Below are positions 43,915 through 55,309 of a DNA stretch of 64,000 nucleotides, in pieces; the stretch's first letter is position 1, and the number at the start of each line of letters is the position of its first letter. Under the pieces are notes generated by a model, which was not told where the DNA came from, searched no databases, and saw nothing but the letters and a program-made list of their open reading frames with translations. Position numbers and translations under genes: made by a program. The DNA comes from Blastocatellia bacterium (lineage in GTDB: Bacteria; Acidobacteriota; Blastocatellia; Chloracidobacteriales; JADJPF01), in contig JADJPF010000022.1 in NCBI GenBank assembly GCA_016713405.1, positions 248,001 to 312,000 on the forward strand, written 5' to 3'.

Positions 43915-44244
43915 TTATCCACCATTACTATCTGTAAGGTTTAGCTGATAATAATAGTTAATACAATATATAGCAATTATACATATTAAGTATGTAATAG
44001 TAGCTATTAATAATTTTTTACCAACATCTTTTTTTGAAGCTAAGTAGCCTAAATAAATAAAACAGAAAGCCAAAATAATACTTACTGTAATAAATACGTA
44101 GGCTAATTGTCTTTGAGCATACTCTAATTCTGTTATAAAACCATCGGGAAAGCCTAGCATAAATACATATTGCATATAAATAAGCAATGACAAGGCTAGA
44201 ACTATAAGTCCAATTAAATAAGCAAAAATATTGTTTAATTTCAT
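43915..44244 (-). CDS. Small three-helix membrane protein
   Basis: The 109-residue protein has three hydrophobic helices (about 6-28, 46-66 and 78-99) and short loops. The motif EYAQRQLAYVFITVSII is not one I recognise. It lies 21 bases before the hydrolase gene and 21 bases after the DinB-like gene, so all three are likely one operon. Confidence 0.55.
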   Translation of the reverse strand: MKLNNIFAYLIGLIVLALSLLIYMQYVFMLGFPDGFITELEYAQRQLAYVFITVSIILAFCFIYLGYLASKKDVGKKLLIATITYLICIIAIYCINYYYQLNLTDSNGG

Positions 44245-44265
44245 ATAACAGACTAGATAAATTTA

Positions 44266-44790
44266 CTAGTTTTTCCAGCCATTTCTTTCTTTAAGGAAAG
44301 CAATATGTGCTGTGTGATGATTTCCATGCCAAGCATACAAAGCTAAACATTTGTTTAAGTCTAGTTGGCCGATTTCAGGATGAGTTAAAGTTTTTTGGTA
44401 ATCCGTTGCAGTCATTGAATTTAATAAAATAACCCATCTTTGATGTAAAGAATTTATTAGGTCAAGAGATAAATTTATTGGTATTTTAGAGTCTGATAAC
44501 TCTGCCCATAGGTTTTCATCATAAGGCTTTATTACAGGGTTATTCTCAGTTAAAGCTAGCTTAAATCTAATAAAGCTATTCATATGACTATCTGCTAAAT
44601 GATGGACTACTTGTTTGATCGTCCAACCTCCTTCCCTATAAGGGGTGTTGAGTTGTTCTTCTGTTAGGTTATTTAAGACAGCGGTTAGTTTTTCTGCTAG
44701 TGTTGCTATTTCATTTATAAATTTATCTCTACTATTTATTACTTCTTCTTCATTATATTGAAATTTTCCTATGGGATATCTTAAGTCCAT
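44266..44790 (-). CDS. DinB/YfiT-family metal-dependent protein
   Basis: The 174-residue four-helix-bundle protein has the YfiT motifs YREGGWTIKQVVHHLADSHM and YAWHGNHHTAHI, which together supply the His metal ligands, and FIRFKLALTENNPVIKPYDE. Bacillus YfiT and related DinB proteins act as metal-dependent hydrolases or thiol transferases. Bacillithiol S-transferases belong here, but no bacillithiol genes are in the window. First gene of the unit. Confidence 0.88.
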   Translation of the reverse strand: MDLRYPIGKFQYNEEEVINSRDKFINEIATLAEKLTAVLNNLTEEQLNTPYREGGWTIKQVVHHLADSHMNSFIRFKLALTENNPVIKPYDENLWAELSDSKIPINLSLDLINSLHQRWVILLNSMTATDYQKTLTHPEIGQLDLNKCLALYAWHGNHHTAHIAFLKERNGWKN

Positions 44791-44984
44791 ATAATCTATT
44801 CCTTTTAATTTTTAGTTTTAGGTAAAATTGGCTAAATACTTCCAAAAAATTGACTTTTATGTTACAGTAACAGCACTTGCCTTGAAAATACTTAAATTAT
44901 TATTTGAATTTTGTAATCTATAAATACTAATTTAGGAGTTTGTTAGATTAGCAAACTAACTACCAAAATTTCTTAGGAGGCCTT

Positions 44985-46436
44985 ATGCGTCAATACTTGG
45001 TAGCCCTGTTTTTTTTGTTAGCATTTTGTCATACAGCTTGGGCGCAAAAAGATTTTTCTTTAAGTTTGTCCCCACCTAATCAAACAATTAACGCTGGTCG
45101 TCAAGCAACTTTTACAGTTACTTCTCAGCCTATTAATGGCTTTCGCAAAGCTGTTCCACTAGCCGTTACACTTTCACCTTCTTCACCTGATGTTACAGCT
45201 ACATTAAGTAGTCCAACAATTAATGCTGGCGGTAGTGTAACAATAACAGTCACCACTTCTCCTACAGCTAATGCTCAGAACCTATCAATATTAGTTGCTG
45301 GAACGAGAAAAAATAAAGTTAGAAATACTAGTGGTAGCTTAACAGTTAATGTTCCTCAATTTAATTTAACTGTAACTCCTCCTAATAGCGTTGTTTTGCA
45401 GGGTGATCCAGTAAACTTTACTATAAGAACTCAAGGCGAGACAGATTTTGCTAGACAAGTTTCTTTAAGTGTACTTACTACGCCAAATGTTCCTTTTCAG
45501 CTTTCTAAACAAACACTAGATGCCCCTGCTGATAGTGCTACGCTGCAATTTGCTAGTGCTAATCTTCCTGTTGGCGGCTATAGTGCTTTAATAACTGCTA
45601 CAGCAGGACAAATTCAACGAACAGCAACTATTTCACTTACAATTATGCCTAGACCAGGTGGCACTAACCCTATGGCAGTAGTCCAAGTTGTACCAGGATC
45701 TATGCTGCTACGTGCTAACCAACAAGGAAAGTTAATGGCATTTGGTTTTGTAAGAAATAATGGTGGGGCTGATGCTGCTTTTGTTCAAGTTACTTTAAGA
45801 GTATTTGATGGCGGTGGAAATCTTCTTGAAACTAGAAGAACTTTTGTTAATGGATTCTCTGGAATTACTTCTGCTGGAGTTTTTACACAAACAACTCTCC
45901 CACAAGCACGTTCAGCCAGCTTTAGTCAGCTTTTTGACTTACCATTTTTGTCAGATACACAAAGAGTTGATGTTTCTGTAGACTTTATGACGGATACCAT
46001 TACACCTCCAAGAGCTAATTTAGTTATAGATCGTTTGACTAGAACACTTAATAATCAAAATGGATCTGATTTTTCCGTAGTAGTGCGTAATACAGGCACT
46101 GTTGCTGCTCGCGCTCCTCAAGTAGTAATAGAAAGCCTTAACCGAGTTGACCAGGTTTTTGACATTACATTTGCTGGGAATGGTGAATTAAGCGATATTC
46201 TAGCAGCAGGTCAAACACGTACATTTATGGTGACAAACAATGAAACTCAGTTTGACTTAACTAGAGTTAATACTCAACATACAATTTGGATTGATGGTAC
46301 TAGCACCTCTACTATAGTTACTGAGTCTTTAGCTGGTCTTTCAGGTGAAGAACTTGACAAAAAACGTAATGAAATTGCAGAAATGCAAAGACTTGCTCAC
46401 CTACTACTTAAGAAATTAAGTAAGGAAAATAATTAA
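44985..46436 (+). CDS. Secreted multi-Ig-domain protein
   Basis: The 483-residue protein begins with a signal peptide (about 1-20, FFLLAFCHTAWAQ). Two Ig-like domains (about 22-120 and 125-215) open with FSLSLSPPNQTINAGRQATF and FNLTVTPPNSVVLQGDPVNF, like those at the end of the 26677 gene. A longer CARDB-like beta region (about 225-440) and a basic helical tail follow. A strong TAGGAGG site precedes the ATG. Extracellular binding or scaffolding is a fair guess; no enzyme domain is seen. Confidence 0.75.
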   Translation: MRQYLVALFFLLAFCHTAWAQKDFSLSLSPPNQTINAGRQATFTVTSQPINGFRKAVPLAVTLSPSSPDVTATLSSPTINAGGSVTITVTTSPTANAQNLSILVAGTRKNKVRNTSGSLTVNVPQFNLTVTPPNSVVLQGDPVNFTIRTQGETDFARQVSLSVLTTPNVPFQLSKQTLDAPADSATLQFASANLPVGGYSALITATAGQIQRTATISLTIMPRPGGTNPMAVVQVVPGSMLLRANQQGKLMAFGFVRNNGGADAAFVQVTLRVFDGGGNLLETRRTFVNGFSGITSAGVFTQTTLPQARSASFSQLFDLPFLSDTQRVDVSVDFMTDTITPPRANLVIDRLTRTLNNQNGSDFSVVVRNTGTVAARAPQVVIESLNRVDQVFDITFAGNGELSDILAAGQTRTFMVTNNETQFDLTRVNTQHTIWIDGTSTSTIVTESLAGLSGEELDKKRNEIAEMQRLAHLLLKKLSKENN

Positions 46437-46447
46437 GTTTTATATTT

Positions 46448-46475
46448 ATGACAGCCTAAATTTTTAGGCTGTCAT
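46448..46475 (+). terminator. Hairpin after the multi-Ig gene
   Basis: A perfect 12-bp stem (ATGACAGCCTAA with TTAGGCTGTCAT) has a 4-base loop, 11 bases after the stop. The following bases are TCTCCC, not a T-run. Confidence 0.65.
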
Positions 46476-46532
46476 TCTCCCGCTTTCGTAGACGTAGTGC
46501 AAACTTTTACCTGAATCTGGGAGAAGTTGGTA

Positions 46533-47107
46533 ATGAAAACCAAATATTACTAATTGTATTAATTATTTTGCTAACCATTACAGTTAGCTTTGGACAAACA
46601 ATTACAGCCTCAATAAAAGGTACAGTAAAAGATGATTTTGGCAAACCTGTCACAGGTGCAACTATTACTGTAAAGGATGAAGAACAACAAGTTATTACTA
46701 GTGTAACAACTGATGAAAATGGAGGCTATCAAATTTTAGATCTCTCTATAGGTAGTTATAAGTTGGTGGTGGAAAAAGATGGCTTAAAATCAGAATCTAT
46801 CACTAACATTAGTCTTAATGCTGCTTCAGAAGAAGTTTTTGATTTGCATATGCAGGCTAGTCTTGAAGGTAAAGCTATAAAAAAAGTAGCAGCTACTTAT
46901 CCTGATGTTGCTAAACTTACTCAACAACAAGGCCGAGTAATTGTTGGAGTTTTAGTTAATGCTGAAGGTAAAGTAGATAAAGTATTATTTTTAGCAGGTA
47001 ATAATGTCTTTAAATCTTCTGCTTTACAAGCTGCTCAAAAATGGATTTTTGAAAAAAGTAATAACGGATTTTCTGGACGCATAGCTTTTAACTTTAAGAT
47101 TAATTAA
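46533..47107 (+). CDS. Exported CNA-B-like/TonB C-terminal domain protein
   Basis: The clear reading frame starts at a TTG at 46568. The sequence upstream in this frame reads NQILLIVLIILLTITVSFGQ, a complete signal peptide without a start codon. ATG-AAA at 46533 would supply one (MKNQILL...) if one more A were present in the AAAA at 46536-46539, so I annotate from there with a probable frame error. The mature protein has a carboxypeptidase-regulatory-like Ig fold (ITASIKGTVKDDFGKPVTGA) and a TonB C-terminal fold (QGRVIVGVLVNAEGKVDKV). Likely periplasmic. Its stop overlaps that of the convergent sensor gene by four bases. Confidence 0.7.
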
Positions 47108-50100
47108 GCATTTATAGCTTCTTTGGAAAGACTATCTTTTTTACTACCTAAGAATTTTGCTGTAGTATCAATAATTATATGAAATTCAGCCCCTTTTCCT
47201 TTTCCTTCGGACTCTACCCAAATTTTTCCAGAATGAGCTTCTAAATAGCTTTTAGCAATTGCTAAACCTAGTCCTGCACCTCGCGCACCAAATTCATATT
47301 TTCCAGATTTATGATGAATTGTGTCATGCCCTGTGTAAAATTTTTCAAAAATATGATCAATTTCACTAGCAACTATTCCTATACCACTATCTTTGATGAT
47401 CAAATGCAGTTGGCTATCTTCTTTATTTGCAATTATTTCTATTAAACCATTGTCATGAGTAAATTTAATTGCATTTTGAATTAAATTTAACAAAACTAAC
47501 CTTATTTTTTCTACATCTGCTTCTAAGATCAAAGCTTCATCAGGCACTTTTATATTTATTTTTAGGTTTCTTTTCTCTACAAATGGTTTTATTTCATTAA
47601 CTATATCTAAAATAAGGTCTGATAAATTAAAGTTTGTTAATTTTAGGCTGATGCACTTTTCTTCAATTCTTAGCATTTCCAAAATATCATTAACAATATT
47701 AATTAGTCTTTCTATGGTTCTTTGGCAGGTTTGCAAAGCTCGCTTTTGTGAAGCAGAAAGGTTTTCTGGCTGTAGGTCTAAAAGCACTTCATGATAGCCC
47801 TTTAAGACTGTTAAAGGTGTGCGCATTTCATGAGAAGTAACAATCATAAAGTTAGTTTTTAACTCATTGACTTCCTTTAATTTATTGTTTAATTCTTGTA
47901 ATCGGCGGGTGACTTCTTGTTCATTGCTATAGAGTTTTTCTATCTCTTTTAATGATTCAATAATCATTAAGTTTTTTTCCGCAAGAGAACCGTAAAGCTC
48001 TGCATTTTCAATAGCTACAGCAACTTGCTCGGCTAAAGACTCTACTAAACGAGCGTCTGCAAGATTAAAAGCAACTCGATTAGCTCTTAAGCGAATATCT
48101 AAAACACCTATTACTTTTCTATCACGACTATAAATAGGTACATCCATAAAGCCTTGTAGGTTATATTTTTTAATTAATGCTGGATAAATCACTCGGCTAT
48201 CTTGCATAGGGTCATTAACAATAATAGTTTGACCTGTTGCAGCAACAAGCCCAGCAATACCTTGATTAAGAGGAAACTCTAAAGTAGTTTTTTCCCAATG
48301 ATCTTTATACCAGACATGCTCAAAAACTAGTTTATTTTCTTTAATTAATCCAATTCCTCCAGCCTCTCCACCAACTAAATTAGCACTTTCTGAAACAATA
48401 TTTTGTAAAACCAGTTGTAGGTCTAGTTTTGAGTTAATAACCCTAATACTTTCTAGTAGTTGTGTTAGGCTCTCTATTCGTTGGTTATGATGATAATTTA
48501 GTCTACTGACACGCCAAGAAAAAATACCAGCTATTAAAGTTACAGTGCTAAAAAGTAGCAAAAGGCGAAACCAAGTTGTTTGCCAATAGGGAGGCAAGAT
48601 TTCTACTAACAAAGTTTGTGGTTCACTCCAAAGCCCTGAGCTAGAGCGAGCTTTGACCAAAAATTTATATTGACCTGCGGGAAGGTTGGTAAAACGTGTA
48701 GTGCGTTCTGTGCTAGGTTGTGACCACTCACCTTCAAAGTTTTCTAGTAAATAACTATAACGCACTAAGTCTTCATCCGTAAAAGATAATGCTACAAAAT
48801 CAAAAGAAATTGTGTTTTGATTATAGGGTAAAGAAATATTTGGAGCAGATGAAACTAAAGTATTGCCTAAGCGCAAACCATTAATATAAACCCTAGGGCC
48901 AGGGATAAAACTGTTTCTTTAACTTGGCGGTAGCGTGAAACACCTTCTGCTGTGCCAAACCAGATACTTCCATCACGTCGCCTAAGAAAAGTTGATAGAG
49001 AAATATCATCACTAATTAAACCGTCTTTAACCGTATAATTCTTAAATTTGCTGCCATCAAAAGTTGATAAACCCCCAGATGTACCAACCCAAAGCAAACC
49101 TTCGTTACTAGTAATAGTACGAATAAAGTTGCTAATTAGCCCATCCTTGATTGTATAGTTCTCAAACTGCTTTCCATCAAATCTAGCCAGACCTCTAGCA
49201 GTTCCAACCCAAAGATTGCCTTTTTCATCTTCATAAGCACAAGTAATTAAATTATCTGGAAGTCCATCTTTTCGGGTGTAATTAGTAAAGGTTTTGCCAT
49301 CAAAACGGCTTAAGCCTGAATAAGTGCAGATCCAAAGATTTCCAGCTTTATCTAAAGCAAAAGAATTAATTTGATTGTAGGCTAGACCATCTATTTGCGA
49401 ATATTGAGAAAAATTTTTTCCATCATAAACAGAAATTCCACTGCTTCCAGACCAATTTGAGCCAAACCAGATATGGCCTTGAAGGTCTTCTATCATTGTT
49501 GTAATTCGGTTTGTTTGTCCTATTTCTGCTAAGGAAAATTTCTTAAATTGATTTCCATCATAAAAGCTTGCTCCTTGATGGCCTGATGTCCAAACTCGGT
49601 TTTTGCCATCTACGATTAATGCCCAAATATCGTCTTCTAGCAACCCTTCTTTATTAGTAAAATGAGTAACTTTGTTAGTTTTATCAAAGCTAAATAAACC
49701 AATATTAATAGAAGAAAACCAAAGTACCCCCTTAGAAGATTCTTCAACACCTGTCATTAGACCATCTAAACCTAGAGTTTTAGTATAGTTAGCAAAAAGT
49801 TCATTGCCAAACTTAAAACCTCCATTCCACATTGTCCCACCCCAAATATTACCTTCGTAATCTTCAAAAAGAGTAATTAAGTAATTATCTGGAAGCCCAT
49901 TATTCCGATTAAAAACACTAATTTTTTGGTCTGTTTCTACCCGGCTAATTCCTCCTCCATAAGTAGCAAACCAAACTCGGTTATGACGATCTACTAAAAC
50001 CCCGCTACCACGTTCACTGCCCAATCCATCAGCAGTTTTATAGCAATGAAAGGTTTTTCCATCAAATTGACAAAGACCTTGACCAGTGGCTAGCCAAAGG

Positions 50101-50738
50101 TTATTTTTTTCATCCTTTGCCATACCGAAAATATTTAGATCTGGTAAACCTTCAGCTAAACCAAAAACAGTAAAAGTTTTTCCATCAAATTTAGCTAATC
50201 CACCTCCACGAATACCTGCCCAAATTACCCCATTATTATCTTGAATTAATGAGCCAACTAAGCCATTTGGTAAACCTTCAGCTACACCATAATTAGTAAA
50301 TTTTTCTCCATTATAATGACTTAATCCATTAGCAGTACCAAACCAAAGTGTGCCATCTTTTGCAAGTAGAGCAGAGCGAGTTTCATTATGTGCTAAACCA
50401 TTCTCAGTAGTGAAGTTAGTAAACTTTTGTCCATCATAACGACTTAATCCGCCCCTAGTCATTAACCATATGTTATGCTCACGATCTTCAATAATTGCTC
50501 TAACAATAGGGTTAATTAAACCTTGTTTGGTATCAAAAACCTTATATTCAACTCCATCATAGCGGCATAATCCGCCTTCTGTCCCAAACCAAATATAGCC
50601 AAGATGGTCTTGAAAAATACTATAAACTTGATTATTAGGCAGTCCACTAGTTGAGTTGTAGACCTTAAATCGGTATATCTGGGCTTGTGCTATAGTAATA
50701 GATAGTAGGCATATCACTATAGCTAAAATATATCGCAT
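47104..50738 (-). CDS. Propeller sensor histidine kinase with GAF domain, frame broken once
   Basis: The 1211-residue protein starts with a signal peptide and about 600 residues of two-component regulator propeller repeats (IWFGTEGGLCRYDG-type, about 40 residues each). A Y_Y_Y domain (FDFVALSFTDEDLVRYSYLL), a membrane helix, a GAF domain and HisKA/HATPase follow: TSHEMRTPLTVLKGYHE, NLIQNAIKFT, DSGIGI and GAGLGLAIAKSYLEAHSG. The frame breaks at about 48902-48910, where one missing base separates VKETV from PGPRVYINGLRLGNT. Adding one base at the GGG or AAAA run joins both parts. No response regulator lies beside it. Confidence 0.88.
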
Positions 50739-50826
50739 AGTATTTTTAAGCTATAAGAAGTAGGGCTAGGTTTTTAATATTACTAAGTTTATCAGGTATT
50801 TTGACTATTTATCTTAATTATTTTTA

Positions 50827-52838
50827 TTATTTTGTAGGTTTAATCTTAAAGATTCCAGAAATTCCTTCTCCAACGTTTCCTGCTGCATCTCTAGCAATAA
50901 CTTTGATTAGTCCTTGTTTAATTTTCATATTTGGAACAGGAATAGTAAGCGATTGTAAATTACCAGGTAGTCCTTGTGCAAAAGTAACAAAATTTGCTCC
51001 ATTGTCTGGGAAAACTGAAAATCATGTGATACAACTCCTCGATCATCTGAAGAAGTAAAAGTAATAGTAAACATAGTATTTCCTTTTAGCTTTTCTTTAT
51101 TTTTTGGGGCTATAACTATTACTGTAGGGTTAATGCCATCTGTTTCAATAATTAGCGGCATAACAGTATCACTTCCAACATTACCTGCTAAATCCAGTGC
51201 TTGTAATCTAATAGCAGCATTTGTTGTAGCAATATTGGGAATAGTAAATTGAAATGAATTTGTGCTTCCAGCAAGTCCAAGTATTAAAGGCTCAAAAACA
51301 TCTCCATTAATTGCAAATAAAATATTATGTGAAATTACACCTATATCATCACTAGAAGAAAAATTGATGGTAAATTTACTGCTGCTCTCAAATTTTTGCC
51401 CAGTAGATATATTTAAGATTTTTGCAGTAGGTGAAAGCTTATCATTGCTACCTGGTACACCTAAAACAAAGCTAATAGTAGCTACATTTTCTCCCATTTT
51501 TGGAGCAGCAAAGACTTTCATTTCTGAGCTAGGTTGACCTGTCCCATTATCTTTAAGTAGTGCTACACCGCCGTCAGTAACTATATTTCCAGTGCTGTCA
51601 AAACTGCTAAAAGCAAATAGGGCTTGTCCATCGCTAAAATCTAGTTTACTTGTTGTAATGGCGGAGGTTTCATTGCCAAAAAAACCAATAATGCCTTGAA
51701 ATTCTGAAGTTGCCGTATAAAAAACACTTGGCCCGCTGTCAGCTTTTAAGTCTTGGTCTAAATCGTTGTATATCACAATTTGAGAAGATTTAGCTAAAAC
51801 ATCATTTATTCCATAAACATAAAATTGTTGTTCGCCTTTTGCATTAGTTATTGGCACAATTGAACTTGCTGTTGTTGGATTACTATCAGTTGCAGTTGCA
51901 GTTGCAAAAATACTAGCTTTATCAGGGATTTGATCATTGTTACTATCAGTAAAACTCATTATTGCCCCAGTTAATTGTGTAATACTGCCAAACTTAAATT
52001 TAGAAGTGACATTAGCATAAAGATTGCCTTTGCTATCTAGGGCTAAGCCACCAAAACCAAAATTAATTGTACGATTATTTAATAATGAATTAGCTGCTAG
52101 TATAGTTACTTTATTTTTACCATCAGGAACACCATTAGAATTAGGTAAATAAGCTGTAATTGTATAGCTATCCTGGTCATTTATATCAAATAAGCCTTGT
52201 GAAAAGAATAAACTAGCAACAATTAAAACGTCCCCTTTAGTTGTATTAAGAACTGTTAATCCCAAGGGTGTACCTTTACCAGTAGAAAAACTAGACTCTT
52301 TACTTGCCTTAAAATCGCCTTTGCTATTATTTGTAATTACTATTTGACCATTTTGTTTATTTGGCCCATCAGCAGCAACAAAACCAATATAGATTTTTCC
52401 TGTTGTTCTACTAATTGACATTGCTGTAGGGATTTCATTAGCTGGATCATCAGCAGCAATAAAAGTGTCATTGGTTTCAGGCACTCGATCTTCATTAGTA
52501 TCAGCCGAGACAATTACACTACTACTTGAATCAACACCATAAAAAGAAACTTTACTTAGAGTTATTCCAGAAGGTATTGCTAGAGGTGCTATGTTGTCAG
52601 AACTTTCTTTATTAGCTGTATTTAACTTAATGACTCGCTCTTTATTTATAGTAAAAGTAGGTAGTGAAACTTTAGTTTTTATCTTTATAGGTTTATTTTG
52701 TTTAAGTTGATCTGCAAAAACATTGGTCTGATAACTTAACAGTATTATTAATAATAAAAATAGTAAATTTAAGTTTTTTGTTAATGATTTAATAGATTTA
52801 ATAGATTTAATAGATTTAATAGATTTAATAGATTGCAT
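50827..52838 (-). CDS. Secreted beta/Ig protein, frame broken near its C-terminus
   Basis: This protein of about 670 residues starts with a five-fold Ser-Ile-Lys repeat, then a hydrophobic signal segment. The N-terminal beta domain contains calcium-loop-like sequences (DTNEDRVPETND, DSNNDQIPDK, NDLDQDLKADSG). Two Ig-like modules follow (SSDDIGVISHNILF and SSDDRGVVSHDFQF). One base is missing near 51008-51014; restoring it continues FSPDNGANFVTFAQGLPGN and ends FKIKPTK at 50827. It is paralogous to the 52961 gene upstream. Confidence 0.78.
52786..52834 (-). repeat. 9-bp microsatellite encoding repeated Ser-Ile-Lys
   Basis: Five complete copies of GATTTAATA lie at 52786-52830 with a partial sixth, starting one codon into the gene. 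The unit is a multiple of three, so copy-number change keeps frame and alters only the basic n-region of the signal sequence. Confidence 0.85.
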
Positions 52839-52895
52839 AAGGTTTCCTAAAATTGGAGGTAGATTAATTTATATTTTAATTTTTAATTACAAAAT

Positions 52896-52929
52896 AAAAA
52901 AGGAAAGGATTTAAATCCTTTCCTTTTTT
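52896..52929. terminator. Palindromic terminator between paralogues
   Basis: A perfect 34-bp palindrome (17-bp arms, centre at 52912/52913) has A- and T-runs at its feet. It lies 31 bases after the minus-strand 52961 gene. Confidence 0.88.
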
Positions 52930-52960
52930 GTTTAGATTTAACTAAAAATTTTACAATTTG

Positions 52961-55309
52961 CTATCTAGTAGCTTTAATCTTAAATGCTGGAGATGTACCA
53001 GAACCCATATTGCCAGCAGCATCTCTAGCAACTACACGAATAGCAGCAGTTTTCTTGGTCTTCATATTAGGAATAGTAACCATAGCAGAAGTAGCTGTAC
53101 CAGGTAAGCCAGATGCTAAGGTCATAAAGTTAGTTCCATCCAGTGTAATTTGAATATCATGAGAAGCTACACCAGTATTATCTTGAGAAGTAAAGGTGAC
53201 ATTAAATTGGCTATTACCATTAAGTTTCTTGTTTTGTGCATTAGGTGAAGTAACTGTAACGGTTGGTGCTTGAGTGTCTGTAATAACTGTTAATTGCCCA
53301 ACGGTTGCATTACCTCTATTACCAGAGCTATCAACAGCTTCAACACGAAGAGCAGCAGTTGTAGAACTTATGCTAGGAACTCTAAATGTAAATGAAGTAG
53401 CAACACCAGGTAAACCACTAACTAATGTGGTGCTAAAGTTAGTTCCATCAGCAGCAAATAAAATATTATGAGAAGAAACAGCAACATTATCTGTAGAAGT
53501 AAAATTAACCGTTGCCATACTTCCACCATTAAGCATTGCACCTGATTGAGGTGAGCTAATCATTACAGTTGGAGCAGTACTATCAACAACAGCAGCCCTA
53601 ACAACAGTAAAGTTAGCATCACTAGCATCAGTAGCCATATTACCAGCAGCGTCTTTAGCTACTACTTGAACACGGGCCATAGGAGTATCTAATGCTGGTG
53701 GGACAGGGAATGTAAAGCTTTGGACATTACCAGCTAAACCAGAAGTGATAACTACTGGGAAGGTTTGACCACCATCGGTTGATAAATTAATGTCGTGAGT
53801 AGTTACAGCAGTATCATCAGAAGAAGTAAAGGTAATTGAAAGATTAGTTCCACCCATTACCATTTCACCACCATTAGGTGAGGTTACTGCAACAGTTGGA
53901 GGGGTAGCATCAGCAGGAACAGAATTATTTGGTACACCTCTAACAAGGTTAAAAAGACCCATAGCAGCAGGATTTTCAACAATAGGAGCAGTTCCTGTAC
54001 CAAATCCATTACCATTATCTTTTACAAAAGCGACACCAGCTTGAGCAATATTGTTACCAGCTACAGTTATATAGCTAAAAGCTGCTCGGTCATCGCCAAA
54101 ATCCATAGTAGTGCTAAATATAGCGGATGTACCTTCACCAAAATCTGTGAAAAATCCTCTAAATTGTGTTGGAACGGTTAAAAATATTCTTGGTGGGCCA
54201 TCAGCTACTAAGTCATCATTAGCATCAGTGTAAACAGCTATTTGAGATCTATTTAATCCTCCAAAAATTTCATTATTACTGTAAGTAATCATTTGTGTAC
54301 CTACACCATTTGGGCCAGGTTTTACAACAATACTACTTGCAGAAAGAGGATTTAGATTATTAGCATCTGAACGGCTAGCAAAAGCTTTTCCTGTATCTGG
54401 TATAAAATTACCATCAGTATCTGAGAAAACAGCTATTAAACCATTAAGTGCGCCATTAGTTGGACTAATTGATACTAAGTTAATAAAAAGGTTTCCTTTA
54501 CTATCAGTAGCCATACCTCCAAAAGTAGCATTAAAGGTTTGTGTGTTTATGGGTATAACCATTGATTGTGTTCCATCTGGTACACCATTAGCTCCTGGTA
54601 AATAAGCTGTTACGGTGAATTTATCAGTAGCAGCAAGGTCAAAAACAGCAGCTTCAAAGAAATAGCTTGCAACAACTAAAATATCGCCTTGGGGTGAATT
54701 TATAAGAGCAAGTCCAATAGGAGTTCCTTGACCAACAGAAAAACTACCAGAAACAGTTCCTTTATAAGTTGAATCAGCATCATTATCAATTATTGAGATT
54801 TTGCCCATTCCAGCATCTGGGCCATCAAAAGAAATAGAACCAGCATAATGTTTTTTAGTTCTTCTGCTAACAGCCAAAGATGTAAAAACGCTGTTTTGAT
54901 CAGCAGTAGCAAAGGTTTCACTTGCTTCTGGGGTTAAATCATCATTAGTATCAGCAAATGCTGTAAGTTGACCAGTAGTTTCATTAGCTGTAAAAGTTAC
55001 TCGATTGGCTCTAGTTCCAGCAGGAACTACTTTTGGCTCTGGTTCTACTAAACCTCTTAAACGGTTTTTTTGTAATGATTGTCTAATTGTAGACATATAG
55101 TTTTTGTCTATAGCTACATCAGGCATTGTTAGAGCATTTTCAAGAGAGTTTTCTTGTGGATTTTGAGGGCCTTGACTAGCAGCTTGGGAATTAGTTTGCA
55201 GTGTAAATAAAGAAATAAACAAAGCAATAAATCCAACTAAACCAACAGCTATTTTGTTAAAGCTTGATTTAGATGGACTGGATAGTTTTTTGTAAACAGG
55301 CGAATTCAT
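52961..55309 (-). CDS. Secreted beta/Ig protein with three Ig-like modules
   Basis: I chose the ATG at 55309 because GGAGG (55318-55322) precedes it; five upstream codons start with a TTG overlapping that site. The 782-residue protein has a signal segment and an N-terminal beta domain with calcium-loop-like sequences (DTNDDLTPEASE, DTDGNFIPD, DANDDLVADG). Three tandem Ig-like modules follow (about 485-585, 590-685 and 690-785), each with SSDD/STDN...SHDI and GLPG...VRVxAxDxAGN motifs. Paralogous to the downstream gene, which has two modules. Probably cell-surface or secreted. Confidence 0.8.
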   Translation of the reverse strand: MNSPVYKKLSSPSKSSFNKIAVGLVGFIALFISLFTLQTNSQAASQGPQNPQENSLENALTMPDVAIDKNYMSTIRQSLQKNRLRGLVEPEPKVVPAGTRANRVTFTANETTGQLTAFADTNDDLTPEASETFATADQNSVFTSLAVSRRTKKHYAGSISFDGPDAGMGKISIIDNDADSTYKGTVSGSFSVGQGTPIGLALINSPQGDILVVASYFFEAAVFDLAATDKFTVTAYLPGANGVPDGTQSMVIPINTQTFNATFGGMATDSKGNLFINLVSISPTNGALNGLIAVFSDTDGNFIPDTGKAFASRSDANNLNPLSASSIVVKPGPNGVGTQMITYSNNEIFGGLNRSQIAVYTDANDDLVADGPPRIFLTVPTQFRGFFTDFGEGTSAIFSTTMDFGDDRAAFSYITVAGNNIAQAGVAFVKDNGNGFGTGTAPIVENPAAMGLFNLVRGVPNNSVPADATPPTVAVTSPNGGEMVMGGTNLSITFTSSDDTAVTTHDINLSTDGGQTFPVVITSGLAGNVQSFTFPVPPALDTPMARVQVVAKDAAGNMATDASDANFTVVRAAVVDSTAPTVMISSPQSGAMLNGGSMATVNFTSTDNVAVSSHNILFAADGTNFSTTLVSGLPGVATSFTFRVPSISSTTAALRVEAVDSSGNRGNATVGQLTVITDTQAPTVTVTSPNAQNKKLNGNSQFNVTFTSQDNTGVASHDIQITLDGTNFMTLASGLPGTATSAMVTIPNMKTKKTAAIRVVARDAAGNMGSGTSPAFKIKATR

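Noticed and set aside
46476..46525. TTCTCCC...GGGAGAA inverted arms as a mini transposon
   Set aside because: The arms are only 7 bases with a 37-base unstructured loop, and no second copy or target duplication was seen.
52786..52834. CRISPR-like repeat
   Set aside because: The units are 9 bases, contiguous and without spacers, so this is a coding microsatellite.
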